Shown here one piece after another: positions 1 through 9,314 of a stretch of 64,000 nt of DNA. This stretch comes from Shewanella hafniensis (lineage in GTDB: Bacteria > Pseudomonadota > Gammaproteobacteria > Enterobacterales > Shewanellaceae): positions 1 through 64,000 of the forward strand of contig NZ_BPFD01000019.1 of the NCBI RefSeq assembly GCF_019655335.1. The letters are read 5' to 3'. Under the pieces are notes generated by a model. The model worked only from the letters and a program-made list of their open reading frames with translations, had not been told where the DNA came from and ran no database searches. A program made the position numbers and the translations under genes. Numbering within the stretch: the first letter of the stretch is position 1; each line of letters starts with the position of its first letter.

Positions 1-286
1 AACCCTATACAAAATACTGAAATTTGCGTTTTAGCAGGATAAACGCTCGTTTAATTCCATATTCGCACTACTTAAAATTTTTATATTTTGCAATAGCTTA
101 CAAATACAACGAACGATTGATTTTTATGGGTAAACCATCAAAAACCGCTCTCCTATACCCATACAAAAATGATAGTCTTATCACATAACAAGCTTACCCC
201 AATGAGAGTAAGCGCAAGAAAATTAGCGCCTAACACCGCGCCCCTGAACCCCAATGAATCACATCGGCCCTGAATGGACACACTAA

Positions 287-1855
287 ATGAGCCAGAGTAA
301 CGCGTCAGCCCACAGAACACTGAATGCACAGAGATCAGATCAAGAAATCCGCTTAACACCACAAGATGAACTCATTTCCACCACCGACACTCGCGGTGTC
401 ATTACTTACGTTAATGCCCGTTTTGCTGAAGTCTCTGGCTATAGCGCCCAAGAGTTAATTGGCAGTGCCCACAATATGGTTCGCCATCCCGATATGCCGA
501 GCGCCGCCTTTAAAGAAATGTGGGAAAAGCTTAAGTCGGGCCAATCTTGGCGCGGCATAGTAAAAAACCGCTGTAAGAATGGTGGCTTCTATTGGGTCGA
601 TGCCTTTGTCTCACCATTGTTTGAAAACGGCACTATCGTTGGTTATCAATCGGTGCGTATTCAGCCTCAAGCAGCCTACGTCAGCAAAGCAAATGAGATA
701 TACCAAAGACTTAAACTGGATAAATCCATTCCTAAGCCCTTAAGCTTAATGCAGAAACGTATCCTCTCGGCGGTTGTCGCCTCGACCGGCTTACTGATCG
801 CGGGCTACTTTTGGGGCTGGGGCGTGATTATCGCTGGCGCGGTTTTGATGAGTTTAAACTTGGCTATATTCTACGATGAGGCCTTTCGTATTCCCGCAAA
901 ACTGATTGAAATGCAAACAAAATACGACTCTATCAGTCGCTACATCTACTCGGGTGCCGACACGTCTTCTATCCTCGATTTCCAGCTCATCATGCTGCAG
1001 GCCAAAATGAATGGCGTACTGGGGCGCACACAAGATCAAGCCAATCAATTGCATGCAATTGCCGATCAATTAGTGGTCGCGACCGAGCAAACCTATGTCA
1101 GCCTAGATCAAGAGAAAAGTCAGCTAGAACAGCTATCTAGTGCGATGGAAGAAATGAGTTCAACCATTACAGAAGTGGCGCAGAATACCCATCTCACGTC
1201 CACCAGCATCAATACCGCCTACGATCTCTGCCTTAAAAGCAGCGCCAATATGAAGGCCAATACTCAAAAAGTGGAGCAACTGGCCAAGTCTGTTGCCGAT
1301 GCTGCTAACAATGCCCATCAATTGAATAAAGAAGCAGAGCAAGTTGCTAATGCGATGGGCGAAATTGACTCCATCGCCGAGCAAACCAATCTTCTCGCCC
1401 TCAATGCGGCCATTGAAGCTGCCCGTGCAGGTGAACAAGGCCGAGGGTTTGCCGTAGTCGCCGATGAAGTGCGCGCGCTATCGAGTCGAACCCAACTATC
1501 GACCAACAGTATTTCAAAGAGTGTCGATAAGATGTTCTCTATGCTCAACATATGGGCCAAAGAAATGGAACAGAGCCGCCAACATGCGGAGCGCTGCGCT
1601 AGCGACATTCAACTGTCCGCTGACAATGTGAATACCCTTTACCAAGAAGTGAGTGATATCCACACCTTTGCCCAGCAAAATGCAGTGGCAGCGGATCAAC
1701 AGCGTCAAGTGGTCAACGAGATTGCCAGCAATATACATTCCATCAGCCATTCAAGCGTAGAAAACTTAGCCGCAACCCATCTGATTGGTGATGCTGCTCA
1801 TCTGCTTAAACACAATGCCGAGAAGGCCCTCGGTCTGAGACGCACCTTCGGTTAG
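287..1855 (+). CDS. Aer-like methyl-accepting chemotaxis protein with PAS sensor
   Basis: 522-residue energy/redox-type chemoreceptor that should signal through CheW-CheA at the inner membrane. A PAS domain spans about residues 22-125 and carries the Aer-type stretch [16 protein letters not shown] (64-79) followed by [15 protein letters not shown]. In Aer this kind of PAS domain binds FAD. Two closely spaced hydrophobic segments (about 158-195) form a membrane hairpin with no periplasmic domain. The cytoplasmic signalling tip is textbook: [19 protein letters not shown] at about 364-382, followed by [12 protein letters not shown]. The C-terminus (LGLRRTFG) lacks the pentapeptide that tethers CheR/CheB in some receptors, so adaptation probably depends on other receptors. 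No strong ribosome site is visible before the ATG. It is monocistronic and closed by a terminator. Ligand specificity is inferred from the Aer resemblance only. Confidence 0.9.
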   Translation: MSQSNASAHRTLNAQRSDQEIRLTPQDELISTTDTRGVITYVNARFAEVSGYSAQELIGSAHNMVRHPDMPSAAFKEMWEKLKSGQSWRGIVKNRCKNGGFYWVDAFVSPLFENGTIVGYQSVRIQPQAAYVSKANEIYQRLKLDKSIPKPLSLMQKRILSAVVASTGLLIAGYFWGWGVIIAGAVLMSLNLAIFYDEAFRIPAKLIEMQTKYDSISRYIYSGADTSSILDFQLIMLQAKMNGVLGRTQDQANQLHAIADQLVVATEQTYVSLDQEKSQLEQLSSAMEEMSSTITEVAQNTHLTSTSINTAYDLCLKSSANMKANTQKVEQLAKSVADAANNAHQLNKEAEQVANAMGEIDSIAEQTNLLALNAAIEAARAGEQGRGFAVVADEVRALSSRTQLSTNSISKSVDKMFSMLNIWAKEMEQSRQHAERCASDIQLSADNVNTLYQEVSDIHTFAQQNAVAADQQRQVVNEIASNIHSISHSSVENLAATHLIGDAAHLLKHNAEKALGLRRTFG

Positions 1856-1870
1856 TCATAAGCAAGATAT

Positions 1871-1901
1871 AAAATGCCGCAGCCAAAACTGCGGCATTTT
1901 T
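1871..1901 (+). terminator. Intrinsic terminator of the chemoreceptor gene
   Basis: A perfect 12-bp stem, AAAATGCCGCAG with CTGCGGCATTTT, around a 6-base loop. The right arm ends in T residues. It lies 16 bases after the stop codon. Confidence 0.9.
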
Positions 1902-2096
1902 CTATCACGTTCTTTTAGCCCGTTCTTTGCGCCAGCCCTCACTCAACCTAGAACATACTCTGCTAAGAGCATACTCAATCCAGTACTGATCCAACCCAGT
2001 GCTTGCAGAATTGGCCTTATCCCGCCTGAGCCGTCGCTAAAGCTTTTATCTCTTGGCGATAAAATGAGGCAGATAAAATACCAAAACACTAAAAAG

Positions 2097-2127
2097 TTCA
2101 GGTTTTAACCGAAATTTTTGCTATACT
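2097..2127 (+). promoter_or_regulatory. Probable rhlE promoter with extended -10
   Basis: The sequence TGCTATACT at 2119-2127 is an extended -10 element (TG, one base, TATACT). The best -35 match (TTCAGG, 2097-2102) is weak and 19 bases away, which is typical of extended -10 promoters. A start near 2134 would give a leader of about 125 bases. The rest of the 1902-2259 gap shows no gene. Confidence 0.5.
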
Positions 2128-2174
2128 CCGCGCCCGCCATTTTTCTTATAAAATCTGTGTGGAAGAATGAGCCA

Positions 2175-2221
2175 GCCGATACGCCTCTCTCCTTTAGACA
2201 AGTGATAAAGAGGCTAGCGGC
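2175..2221 (+). promoter_or_regulatory. Hairpin in the rhlE leader
   Basis: In the untranslated leader, GCCG (2175-2178) and GCCTCT (2183-2188) can pair with AGAGGC (2209-2214) and CGGC (2218-2221). This gives a two-part stem with an internal loop, ending 38 bases before the start codon. Its position suggests a role in mRNA stability or cold-dependent translation. That role is inference. Confidence 0.4.
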
Positions 2222-2259
2222 GCTTGAATGTTTGAATAAGTGAACCATAGGAATCCAAA

Positions 2260-3561
2260 ATGAGATTTGAATCTTTTAGTTTTTCCCCCGAGATTTTGCG
2301 CGCTATCTCAGATTGCGGTTATCAACAAATGACGCCTATTCAGCAGCAAGCGATACCTGCTATCCGCCGCGGCCAAGATGTCTTAGCCAGTGCCCAAACC
2401 GGTACGGGTAAAACCGCCGCTTTCGCACTGCCGATCCTGCAAAAGATGGTTGAAAATCCAAGCGAAACGTTAAAGTCGAATGCCCGCGTATTAATCCTTA
2501 CGCCGACCCGTGAGCTTGCAGCTCAAGTCGCTGACAACGTTACGGCTTACTGCAAATACTTAAACTTCAGCGTATTAACCATTTACGGTGGCGTAAAGAT
2601 TGAGACTCAAGCGCAAAAGCTGAAACGCGGCGCCGATGTAATCGTTGCCACCCCAGGTCGCTTACTTGAGCACCTTACCGCCTGTAACTTAAGCCTGTCG
2701 AACGTCGACTTTTTAGTCCTAGACGAAGCCGACCGTATGTTAGACATGGGCTTTAGCGCCGATATCCAAAAGATCCTGCAAGCGGTCAATAAGAAACGCC
2801 AAAACCTGTTGTTCTCAGCCACTTTCTCAAGTGCGGTTAAAAAACTCGCCAACGATATGATGGTTAAACCGCAAGTGATCAGCGTTGATAAGCAAAACAC
2901 TACGGCCGACACCGTTAGCCAAGTCGTTTATCCGGTTGAACAACGCCGTAAACGTGAACTACTGTCTGAGCTAATCGGCAAGAAAAACTGGCAACAGGTA
3001 TTGGTATTTACCGCGACCCGTGATGCCGCCGATACACTAGTCAAAGAATTAAACTTAGATGGTATCCCATCAGAAGTGGTCCACGGTGAGAAAGGCCAAG
3101 GCAGTCGTCGCCGCGCCCTGCGTGAGTTTGTTGCAGGTGATGTCCGCGTACTGGTTGCCACCGAAGTTGCCGCCCGTGGTCTGGATATCCCAAGCCTTGA
3201 ATACGTAGTCAACTATGACTTACCTTTCCTCGCCGAAGACTATGTCCACCGTATCGGTCGTACAGGCCGTGCGGGTAAAACTGGCGTAGCCATTTCATTT
3301 GTGAGCCGCGAAGAAGAACGTACCTTAGCCGATATCGAAAAATTGATTGGTCAACAAATTCGCCGCGTCACTGTGCCAGGTTATGAAGTGGGCAGCCGCG
3401 AATTGCTATTAAAGCAATTACAAACCCGCCGCAGTTTTGCCAAAAAGCAACAAAGAACCGACAACGTCGGCGCTCAAGTTGCTGCTGAGAAAAACATGCA
3501 AGGCCGCCGCGTAAAAATGAAGGTGGGTCAAGCACCGAGCAAAGCGAAAAAGCTTAAGTAA
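2260..3561 (+). CDS. rhlE: DEAD-box ATP-dependent RNA helicase, RhlE type
   Basis: 433-residue cytoplasmic RNA helicase that unwinds or remodels RNA using ATP. RhlE members act in ribosome assembly, RNA decay and cold growth. All helicase motifs are visible in order: Q motif (GYQQMTPIQQQAIP, 20-33), Walker A AQTGTGKT (45-52), PTRELA (about 81), TPGR, DEAD within VLDEADRMLDMGF (about 158), SAT (about 186), ARGLDIP (about 306) and HRIGRTGR (about 330). The tail is short and basic, ending KAKKLK, as in RhlE rather than the longer DeaD/CsdA. The ATG follows the purine-rich sequence ATAGGAATCCAAA. The gene stands alone with its own promoter-leader and terminator. The assignment to RhlE rather than a sister subfamily is from overall resemblance. 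Confidence 0.9.
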   Translation: MRFESFSFSPEILRAISDCGYQQMTPIQQQAIPAIRRGQDVLASAQTGTGKTAAFALPILQKMVENPSETLKSNARVLILTPTRELAAQVADNVTAYCKYLNFSVLTIYGGVKIETQAQKLKRGADVIVATPGRLLEHLTACNLSLSNVDFLVLDEADRMLDMGFSADIQKILQAVNKKRQNLLFSATFSSAVKKLANDMMVKPQVISVDKQNTTADTVSQVVYPVEQRRKRELLSELIGKKNWQQVLVFTATRDAADTLVKELNLDGIPSEVVHGEKGQGSRRRALREFVAGDVRVLVATEVAARGLDIPSLEYVVNYDLPFLAEDYVHRIGRTGRAGKTGVAISFVSREEERTLADIEKLIGQQIRRVTVPGYEVGSRELLLKQLQTRRSFAKKQQRTDNVGAQVAAEKNMQGRRVKMKVGQAPSKAKKLK

Positions 3562-3622
3562 TCGCTAAAACGAGTGGTGTAAAACCCATAGCGTTTAACC
3601 CCATCCCACGTGTTTTAGTGAA

Positions 3623-3657
3623 ATCGGCCACAACAACTGTTGTGGCCGATTTTTTTA
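3623..3657 (+). terminator. Intrinsic terminator of rhlE
   Basis: ATCGGCCACAACA pairs with TGTTGTGGCCGAT in a 13-bp GC-rich stem, followed by a run of seven T. It separates rhlE from the convergent permease gene. Confidence 0.9.
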
Positions 3658-3703
3658 TGTCCAATTCGATAAAGCACTGCCCACTTTAACTAACTGCAAT
3701 CCG

Positions 3704-5104
3704 TTATTGATAGCAAAATGACCATAACGCGGGGAACAAACTCAGCAACGTCGCCCCTGCGAGCAATCGCTCACGACCGTTAAGCTTTTTACCATCCACA
3801 AGTTGGCGGCGACTATAGAGAAACAAGAGTAACCCAGGGCCGTAAAGTAGCAAGGACAGCAACAGATACTCGACACCAGCGGCATAGAGTAACCAGAGTC
3901 CATAACCGCTCGCCACCAGCGCCACGATTCTCATCAGCCCATTGCCCTGCCCACTCAAAGAAAGCTTCAGCAGGAACAGTCCAATCAATAGATAAGGCAC
4001 TAAAATCATCGACGTAGAAATGAGTAGCAGATTGGTATACCCCTTACCCAGCAGCCACACCAGTAACAAGCAAAACTGCACTGTTAAGCTGGATAACCAG
4101 AGGGAAGCGATCGGCGTGCCATTACGATTCTGTCGTAAAAAGATGGCTGGAAAAGCACCGTGGCGGGCTGCGCTGAAAGGCACCTCTGCCGAGAACAGAG
4201 TCCAACTCACGTAGGAGGCCAGCACAGAAACAATCAGCCCGACACTGATCAGCGCCTTACCCCAAGCGCCGCTCATGCTTCCCATCAGTCCCGCCATAGA
4301 GGGATTAGGCAGTGCAGCAAGTTCAGGACGAGCCAAAATCCCCAGCGCTAACACAGAGATAAGCACATAAAGTAGTAGCGCCAGCACGACGCCAAGGACA
4401 GTCGCCGTACCCACATCCCGCTTATTTTTAGCGCGCGCCGATAACACAGCCGCACCTTCGATACCGGTAAACACCCAAAGCGTGATCAGCATAGTGTTAC
4501 GCACTTGCTCCGACACTGGCACAGCTAAAGTGCTGGCCGCTTGGTCCTGAGCAAAAGTCACAGGGTCGAAGTAATAGCAGGCAAACAGTACAAACAGCAA
4601 TAACGGTAAACTCTTGGCTAATGTCGCCACCAGATTGAACATGGCGGCCTGCTGTACGCCGCGGGAGACCAACCAATGCACCGCCCACAAAATGCACGAC
4701 TCACCGACAAAAGCGACCAGCGTATTGCCCTCGCCAAACCAAACTTGCTGCGGCGTATCGACAAAGCTGCCAAGGGCGGCAAACGCAATCACTAAATATC
4801 CCACCACGCCTATGGTGGCGCAAAGCCAATAGCCCCAAGCAGAAAAAAAGCCCACCAGCTCACCAAAACCGGCTCTGGCGTAGGTATAAATGCCGCCATC
4901 AAGCTCAGGCTTCAAGCGCGACAGATAGAGGAAACTCGCAGCCAATGCCAAGATGCCCACACCTGTGATCCCCCAGCCAATCAGCACAGCTCGAACACCC
5001 GCCACTTCAGCCATGTTTTGCGGCAGGCTGAAAATCCCAGCACCTACCATAGAGCTGAACACTAGGGCTGTGAGTGACCAGAGACCTATCCTGTTCTCTT
5101 TCAT
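3704..5104 (-). CDS. APC-superfamily amino acid permease, possibly for methionine-related substrates
   Basis: 466-residue inner-membrane transporter with about 12 hydrophobic segments. The N-terminal helix contains the APC-family substrate-backbone motif GAGIFSLP (residues 22-29). Overall it resembles the basic amino acid/polyamine antiporter (APA) branch, such as ArcD and YdgI. It begins 9 bases after the stop of the upstream homocysteine methyltransferase, so the two form an operon. E. coli pairs the methyltransferase mmuM with the S-methylmethionine permease mmuP, but MmuP belongs to a different APC branch. The operon partner and the MetJ-like operator upstream suggest uptake of S-methylmethionine or another methionine precursor. 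An arginine/ornithine-type substrate remains possible on sequence alone. Confidence 0.8.
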   Translation of the reverse strand: MKENRIGLWSLTALVFSSMVGAGIFSLPQNMAEVAGVRAVLIGWGITGVGILALAASFLYLSRLKPELDGGIYTYARAGFGELVGFFSAWGYWLCATIGVVGYLVIAFAALGSFVDTPQQVWFGEGNTLVAFVGESCILWAVHWLVSRGVQQAAMFNLVATLAKSLPLLLFVLFACYYFDPVTFAQDQAASTLAVPVSEQVRNTMLITLWVFTGIEGAAVLSARAKNKRDVGTATVLGVVLALLLYVLISVLALGILARPELAALPNPSMAGLMGSMSGAWGKALISVGLIVSVLASYVSWTLFSAEVPFSAARHGAFPAIFLRQNRNGTPIASLWLSSLTVQFCLLLVWLLGKGYTNLLLISTSMILVPYLLIGLFLLKLSLSGQGNGLMRIVALVASGYGLWLLYAAGVEYLLLSLLLYGPGLLLFLYSRRQLVDGKKLNGRERLLAGATLLSLFPALWSFCYQ

Positions 5105-5113
5105 ACAAAATCC

Positions 5114-6016
5114 TTAGCGCAAACGACTATAAAGAGCCTGAATGTGTTCGGGACCAATGCCGCAGCAACCACCGATAAGCGAAGCCCCTACCGCGCGCCA
5201 ACGCTCAGCCCAACCGAGATAATCAAGCGGCCCGAGATCGGCACGGATCTCATCCAGACCATCGTTAGCCGTCGCCTCTTTCGGTTGAGGAGGAAACGCA
5301 TTGGCATAGGCACCGAGTCGAATATCAGCACGCCCCAGATCACTCAATCTATCGCTGGCCACCTGTAATGCCGCCTCAATCACCTCAGGCTGACAACAGT
5401 TGAACAGAATCGCATCCACACCAACTGCTACTAACGCATCGATAGCATCGGCCACTCGCTCACCGGAGCGTAGTGTCGGTTCGCTACCTAACGTCTCGTC
5501 CTCTAAGGTAAAAGAAACCCAAAATGGTTTGCCATCTTCTGGCAGCAAGGCCTTGATGGCTAAAGGCTCGGCAATCAAACTCATGGTTTCGGCTAACCAG
5601 AGATCGACACTGGGCGACAACGCTCGAATGAGTGGCAGCGCCAGTTCCCTCACCCTCACGGCCTCAAATAAATCGGCACGGTAAGAGCCAAACAAGGGTG
5701 GCAATGAGCCCGCGACCCGAACCGCATTTGCGTGTTCATCCGCGACATCCCGTGCCAGTTTGCCCGCCAATGCAGCCAGCGCTTCACCCTCGGCGGCAAA
5801 ACGCTCATCACCGATATGAAATGGCACGAGTGCATAACTGTTGGTGGTGATGACTTTGGCACCGCTGGCTACGTAGGCTTGATGCACCTCAGTCACGGTT
5901 TGCGGCGCTTCTATCAATGCCAACGCCGACCACTCAGGCTGGCGAAAGGGTGCGCCCCGTCTTGCTAACTCACGCCCCATGCCACCATCCAAAACCCACA
6001 GTTGCTGCTTATCCAT
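5114..6016 (-). CDS. mmuM: Homocysteine S-methyltransferase
   Basis: 300-residue zinc enzyme that transfers a methyl group to homocysteine, typically from S-methylmethionine, to make methionine. The N-terminal DGGMGRELARRG (10-21) is the family signature. The zinc-binding cysteines are visible as FNCC (207-208) and GGCCG (284-285). I start at the ATG at 6016 because GAGG lies 8 bases upstream. The open frame extends to 6151, but the extension (rich in I, L, S, K) has no family resemblance. It is the first gene of an operon with the permease and has a MetJ-like operator about 140 bases upstream. The methyl donor cannot be read from sequence. Confidence 0.85.
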   Translation of the reverse strand: MDKQQLWVLDGGMGRELARRGAPFRQPEWSALALIEAPQTVTEVHQAYVASGAKVITTNSYALVPFHIGDERFAAEGEALAALAGKLARDVADEHANAVRVAGSLPPLFGSYRADLFEAVRVRELALPLIRALSPSVDLWLAETMSLIAEPLAIKALLPEDGKPFWVSFTLEDETLGSEPTLRSGERVADAIDALVAVGVDAILFNCCQPEVIEAALQVASDRLSDLGRADIRLGAYANAFPPQPKEATANDGLDEIRADLGPLDYLGWAERWRAVGASLIGGCCGIGPEHIQALYSRLR

Positions 6017-6154
6017 CTTGCTTACCTCAATCTTTTTATGCGACTTCGTTTTACTAAGGCACTCATAGTTAATGAGAATCCTGCTACCTAGCACCTTGCT
6101 GCGTTCGATGACGACAATGCATAGCTTCAGTGAGTACCTTAATAACTGCAAAAA

Positions 6155-6176
6155 CCATCTAGACGTTTAGATGGCT
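6155..6176 (-). promoter_or_regulatory. MetJ-like operator (tandem met boxes)
   Basis: CCATCTAGACGTTTAGATGG (6155-6174) is a near-perfect palindrome. It can be read as tandem 8-base met boxes: AGACGTTT matches the consensus AGACGTCT at 7 of 8 positions and the adjoining AGATGGCT matches at 6 of 8. MetJ with S-adenosylmethionine represses methionine genes through such tandem boxes. It lies upstream of the methyltransferase-permease operon, which fits. Confidence 0.65.
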
Positions 6177-6459
6177 ACAACAAAATAACGGAATCTCGAT
6201 TTAGCCGCAATCGATATCAGTAAAAAAACACGGATTAATCTCAAACTTGAATAAATGGATGCCGCTGCGCTACGAAAACATGTCCAGTTGACGGCAAGAG
6301 ACGAGATATTGATGGGATCGTTGATGGAAGACATTGATAAATGACATTGTTGCGGAATGAGCTAAAGAACGTAGAAGATGATGGTAAAACTGGAGAACAA
6401 GATGAGTGCCCTCCATGTCTTTGGATAATATGAGATTGGTATTTATCCAAGTCGTTTAA

Positions 6460-6675
6460 CTATTTCCAGCCCTGCAACCAAAGGTCTTCATCTTTTAAAT
6501 CATACCAGTTTATAGGTATAACTCGCTTTGACATCACAGCCTCAATTGAACACGAGATCACTAAGCCTTCCTCATCAAACTCAATCTCAGTGACTAAAAA
6601 ATGTTTTTCTTTATTGGTCGGCTTAACGGCGGTCCACTTACTGTTGAGTAATTTCTTAGGGTTAATTTTATTCAT
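6460..6675 (-). CDS. Small conserved protein, TIGR02450-like
   Basis: 71-residue protein, probably cytoplasmic, of unknown function. The sequence INPKKLLNSKWTAVKP at the start, then EKHFLVTEIEFDEEG and a C-terminal DLWLQGWK, match what I recall of the short Trp-containing family TIGR02450 found in marine gammaproteobacteria. The ATG at 6675 is preferred over the TTG one codon earlier because GGAG lies 5 bases before the ATG. Neighbours give no functional clue. The 283 bases between it and the MetJ site hold only short broken frames. Confidence 0.75.
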   Translation of the reverse strand: MNKINPKKLLNSKWTAVKPTNKEKHFLVTEIEFDEEGLVISCSIEAVMSKRVIPINWYDLKDEDLWLQGWK

Positions 6676-6964
6676 CAAAACTCCGCGTGACAGCTAATTT
6701 GCTGGGTTATGCAATAACTTTCGCGAATCCCCGTTCCTTTAGAGACTCGCTTTAGAACGCCTTGGCCAATACGAACAATACAGCAAGACAGCGCAATGGC
6801 ACTTACACAAAAAACACTTAAGCGAAGATCTCGTCAACGGAGATGACTTAAGCAACAAATTACATAAGCAGATTACACAAGCAGATCTCAGTACTAGAGC
6901 AGACAAAAAGAAAACTGTTGGTGCTTAGAAATACAGCCATTGAAAGATAACGTTAGGAACGCCC

Positions 6965-7612
6965 ATGTCAACCATACTAAAAACACTTTGCCTCGCAGGT
7001 ACACTATTGCTCACTAGCTTTACGACTCTGGCGCAGCCCATTGCCAAAGATGAGTTTTCCATCAGTCCACTACTCAATGGTCAACAAATTCCTAAGGTAA
7101 ACTTGCAAGATATCAAGGGTAACACAGTCGACTTAGCCGAATTAACGCAGAAAAAACCGACCATTTTCTTTTTTTACCGTGGCGGCTGGTGCCCCTTTTG
7201 CAACAATCAAATGGGACAGTTAAAGGCGATTGAACCTGAATTATTAAAAATGGGCTTTCAGTTAGTGGGTATTTCATCCGATACGCCAGCACAACTTAAG
7301 GCATCAGCGGCAAAAAATGAGCTTAAGTATCTACTGCTTTCTGACGAAAAAATGCAGGCATCGCAAGCCTTTGGCTTAGCTTTTTACACAAGCGAAAAGG
7401 TCACTGAAATCTATACTTCGCGTCTTCATGTCGATAATCCAATGTGGACGACACCTGAGGGAGACAAACGTTTAGTCTTACCTGTGCCCGCCATTTATAT
7501 TAGCGATGATAAAGGTTTGATTCATTTCCAATATGTGAATCCTAACTACAAGGTCAGACCCGCACCTAAGTTGATTCTGACCGCCGCCAGCCTCGTCGGT
7601 GCACCAGAATAA
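6965..7612 (+). CDS. Secreted AhpC/TSA-type thioredoxin-fold protein (peroxiredoxin-like)
   Basis: 215-residue protein with a signal peptide (hydrophobic residues 8-22, cleavage plausible after TTLA at 23), so probably periplasmic. The active-site stretch is FYRGGWCPFCNNQ (70-82), with Cys76 and Cys79 in a CxxC within the AhpC/TSA fold. The RGGWCPFC form belongs to the peroxiredoxin-like group rather than to DsbA or TlpA. The likely role is peroxide or thiol redox chemistry in the envelope. The ATG follows GTTAGGAAC. The 289 bases upstream hold no recognisable gene. Confidence 0.8.
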   Translation: MSTILKTLCLAGTLLLTSFTTLAQPIAKDEFSISPLLNGQQIPKVNLQDIKGNTVDLAELTQKKPTIFFFYRGGWCPFCNNQMGQLKAIEPELLKMGFQLVGISSDTPAQLKASAAKNELKYLLLSDEKMQASQAFGLAFYTSEKVTEIYTSRLHVDNPMWTTPEGDKRLVLPVPAIYISDDKGLIHFQYVNPNYKVRPAPKLILTAASLVGAPE

Positions 7613-7631
7613 TCCATCCCTCATCAAAGCA

Positions 7632-7661
7632 GCCGCTAAGAATCGTTATCGATTTAGCGGC
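7632..7661 (+). terminator. Possible terminator hairpin after the peroxiredoxin-like gene
   Basis: GCCGCTA plus AATCG pair with CGATT plus TAGCGGC around TTAT, with a 2-base bulge. The following T-run is poor, so termination is only plausible. Confidence 0.4.
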
Positions 7662-7744
7662 CGCTTTGCTAAACTAGCTCCGCCGCAATCAATACCTTCC
7701 AAGTTCAAATAGATAATATCACTTCAGCCCGCGGCGGAGTCATA

Positions 7745-8380
7745 ATGAATTCTCAAACCTATAACCAAGCTGTGCTCGAACTCGCCCTTGCGGGTCTTGC
7801 CGATTTAACCGCTTCAGCACAGACCAAGAAAGCCCAGCGCACCTCCGCGCAGGAAAGTCATTTTTTGTGTAATTGGATGGTCGAGTCCTTAAAGGAAAAA
7901 CGCTTTTCTAAACTGGTAGCCGAGGATCTCACGGCTTGGATACGTCTGGCTCGCAGCCAAGGTGCGGGCGCCGAACTCAAGCGTTTGCTAGAAAGGATTG
8001 TGCATCAATATCAAACAGTTGAAAAATCAGAGCAAGCTTTAGGCACGGCATTAAATGCTATGATAGAAACTTTAAAGCAAGCCGAATGGTTAGTCTTTAC
8101 TGACACTGAAATCAGCGCCAAGCTCAAACTCGATGCTGATGGTCAATCTAGCTTAGTCATTGATGCAAAAGAATTTAACCAACATATTAAAGACAATCAA
8201 TTGGTCAAACCAATCAACTTATATGTCCGCGCCGATGAACAGACACTAACGCGTATCGCCCTATCCCATGGGTTATTACTGAGCCAAGGTAATAAGAAAA
8301 CCAGCTTGATTAAGCACCATAAAACCTACCAAATTTTCCCGCATAATCAACAGCCCGCCCTGTGTCAGCTATTGGCTTAG
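7745..8380 (+). CDS. DUF2913 family protein
   Basis: 211-residue soluble protein without signal peptide or membrane segments. The N-terminal half (ESHFLCNWMVESLKEKRF, 38-55, then DLTAWIRLARSQG) resembles the DUF2913 family of Vibrio and Shewanella, whose function is unknown. The protein is rich in helix-forming residues and ends in a basic segment (GNKKTSLIKHHKTYQIF). It appears monocistronic: the next gene starts 174 bases later, and that gap holds only a loose repeat of the words AAAGTGTAATG. Confidence 0.65.
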   Translation: MNSQTYNQAVLELALAGLADLTASAQTKKAQRTSAQESHFLCNWMVESLKEKRFSKLVAEDLTAWIRLARSQGAGAELKRLLERIVHQYQTVEKSEQALGTALNAMIETLKQAEWLVFTDTEISAKLKLDADGQSSLVIDAKEFNQHIKDNQLVKPINLYVRADEQTLTRIALSHGLLLSQGNKKTSLIKHHKTYQIFPHNQQPALCQLLA

Positions 8381-8554
8381 GTGTGATAGCGGAAAGTGTA
8401 ATGACAAAAAGTGTAATGGCGTAAAGGTGAAAACTGCTTAACTATGGCTGGTGTGACTGATTGTGACCCACTAAACAATTTATTCACACAATTTAGGTAG
8501 AATGGCCATCGGATAGGCCTTGGCTAAAGCAGAGATAACAAGGATAAAAGCAAT

Positions 8555-9307
8555 ATGGTTAAGCGATGTTTGCAGTATAAACACTTAGTTCGATTTGCCT
8601 TGTTCGCCCTTTGCTTTACTCAACCACACGCCTATGCGGAGCAACTCAAATACAATATCACTGGCTCCTATTCTTGGTATCCGTATTTTATCGGCGACCA
8701 AGCAGAGGCGCCGGGGATGATCACTGAGCTTATCCCGATGATTTTATCCCTCGCTAAAATCGACGGTGAAATCCTCACCCTGCCGCCAAAGCGCACTAAT
8801 AACGCACTGGAAACCGGTCAACTCGATTTTGATATCGTCAGCCCGAGTTGGTTTGAAAAACAGGATTTAGGGCCGCTGTTTGTTAAATCCGCCCCCATAA
8901 TGCAAATCACCGAATATGTGGTCACCCTGCCTGAAAATGTCAGTAAATATAAGGATATCGACCAGATTAAAGGCAAACACATCGGGACTGTGCGCGGTTA
9001 TTTATACCACGACGATAAGGACTTTATCCGTGCCGACTTTACCTCTGAGCAAGAATTAGTCAAAGCCTTAGATAAACACAGAGTCGATGCGATTATTTCC
9101 GGTAATTATCCAGCCCTGTATTGGTCAACTCAGTTGCGTATCCCCGTCGCCCTTGCGGCGGTGCATTCTGATGGTGACTTAGTGTTTAGGCTACGTAAGG
9201 AGCATGCTGATTTGCTGCCTGCCATTAATCAAGCAATAGCGACCCTTAAAGCAAATGGTAAAATTGACGAAATCATCAAAAAGTACACTCAAACGCTGGC
9301 AAGCTGA
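8555..9307 (+). CDS. Periplasmic solute-binding protein (family 3-like), orphan
   Basis: 250-residue extracellular solute-binding protein with signal peptide (cleavage plausible after HAYA, residue 28). The mature part begins EQLKYNITGSYSWYPYF and has the two-lobe pattern of family 3 binding proteins, including LETGQLDFDIVSPSWF and a C-terminal INQAIATLKANGKIDEIIKKY. No permease or ATPase gene is nearby, so it may feed a distant transporter or act as a stand-alone sensor, as many Shewanella homologues appear to do. It is immediately followed by a cytochrome fragment in another frame. The substrate is unknown; amino acids are typical of the family. Confidence 0.8.
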   Translation: MVKRCLQYKHLVRFALFALCFTQPHAYAEQLKYNITGSYSWYPYFIGDQAEAPGMITELIPMILSLAKIDGEILTLPPKRTNNALETGQLDFDIVSPSWFEKQDLGPLFVKSAPIMQITEYVVTLPENVSKYKDIDQIKGKHIGTVRGYLYHDDKDFIRADFTSEQELVKALDKHRVDAIISGNYPALYWSTQLRIPVALAAVHSDGDLVFRLRKEHADLLPAINQAIATLKANGKIDEIIKKYTQTLAS

Positions 9308-9314
9308 GCCAATA

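Noticed and set aside
153-362. 69-codon minus-strand frame at the left edge
   Set aside because: It overlaps the chemoreceptor start and has no ribosome site or resemblance.
5114-6151. Longer methyltransferase start at 6151
   Set aside because: The added 45 residues have no family resemblance, and the ATG at 6016 has a good GAGG site.
6184-6450. Possible small-gene remnants upstream of the TIGR02450 gene
   Set aside because: The plus strand gives broken short frames (for example one from 6248 to 6343), and the minus strand gives one Ser-rich 69-codon frame. None has a ribosome site or family match.
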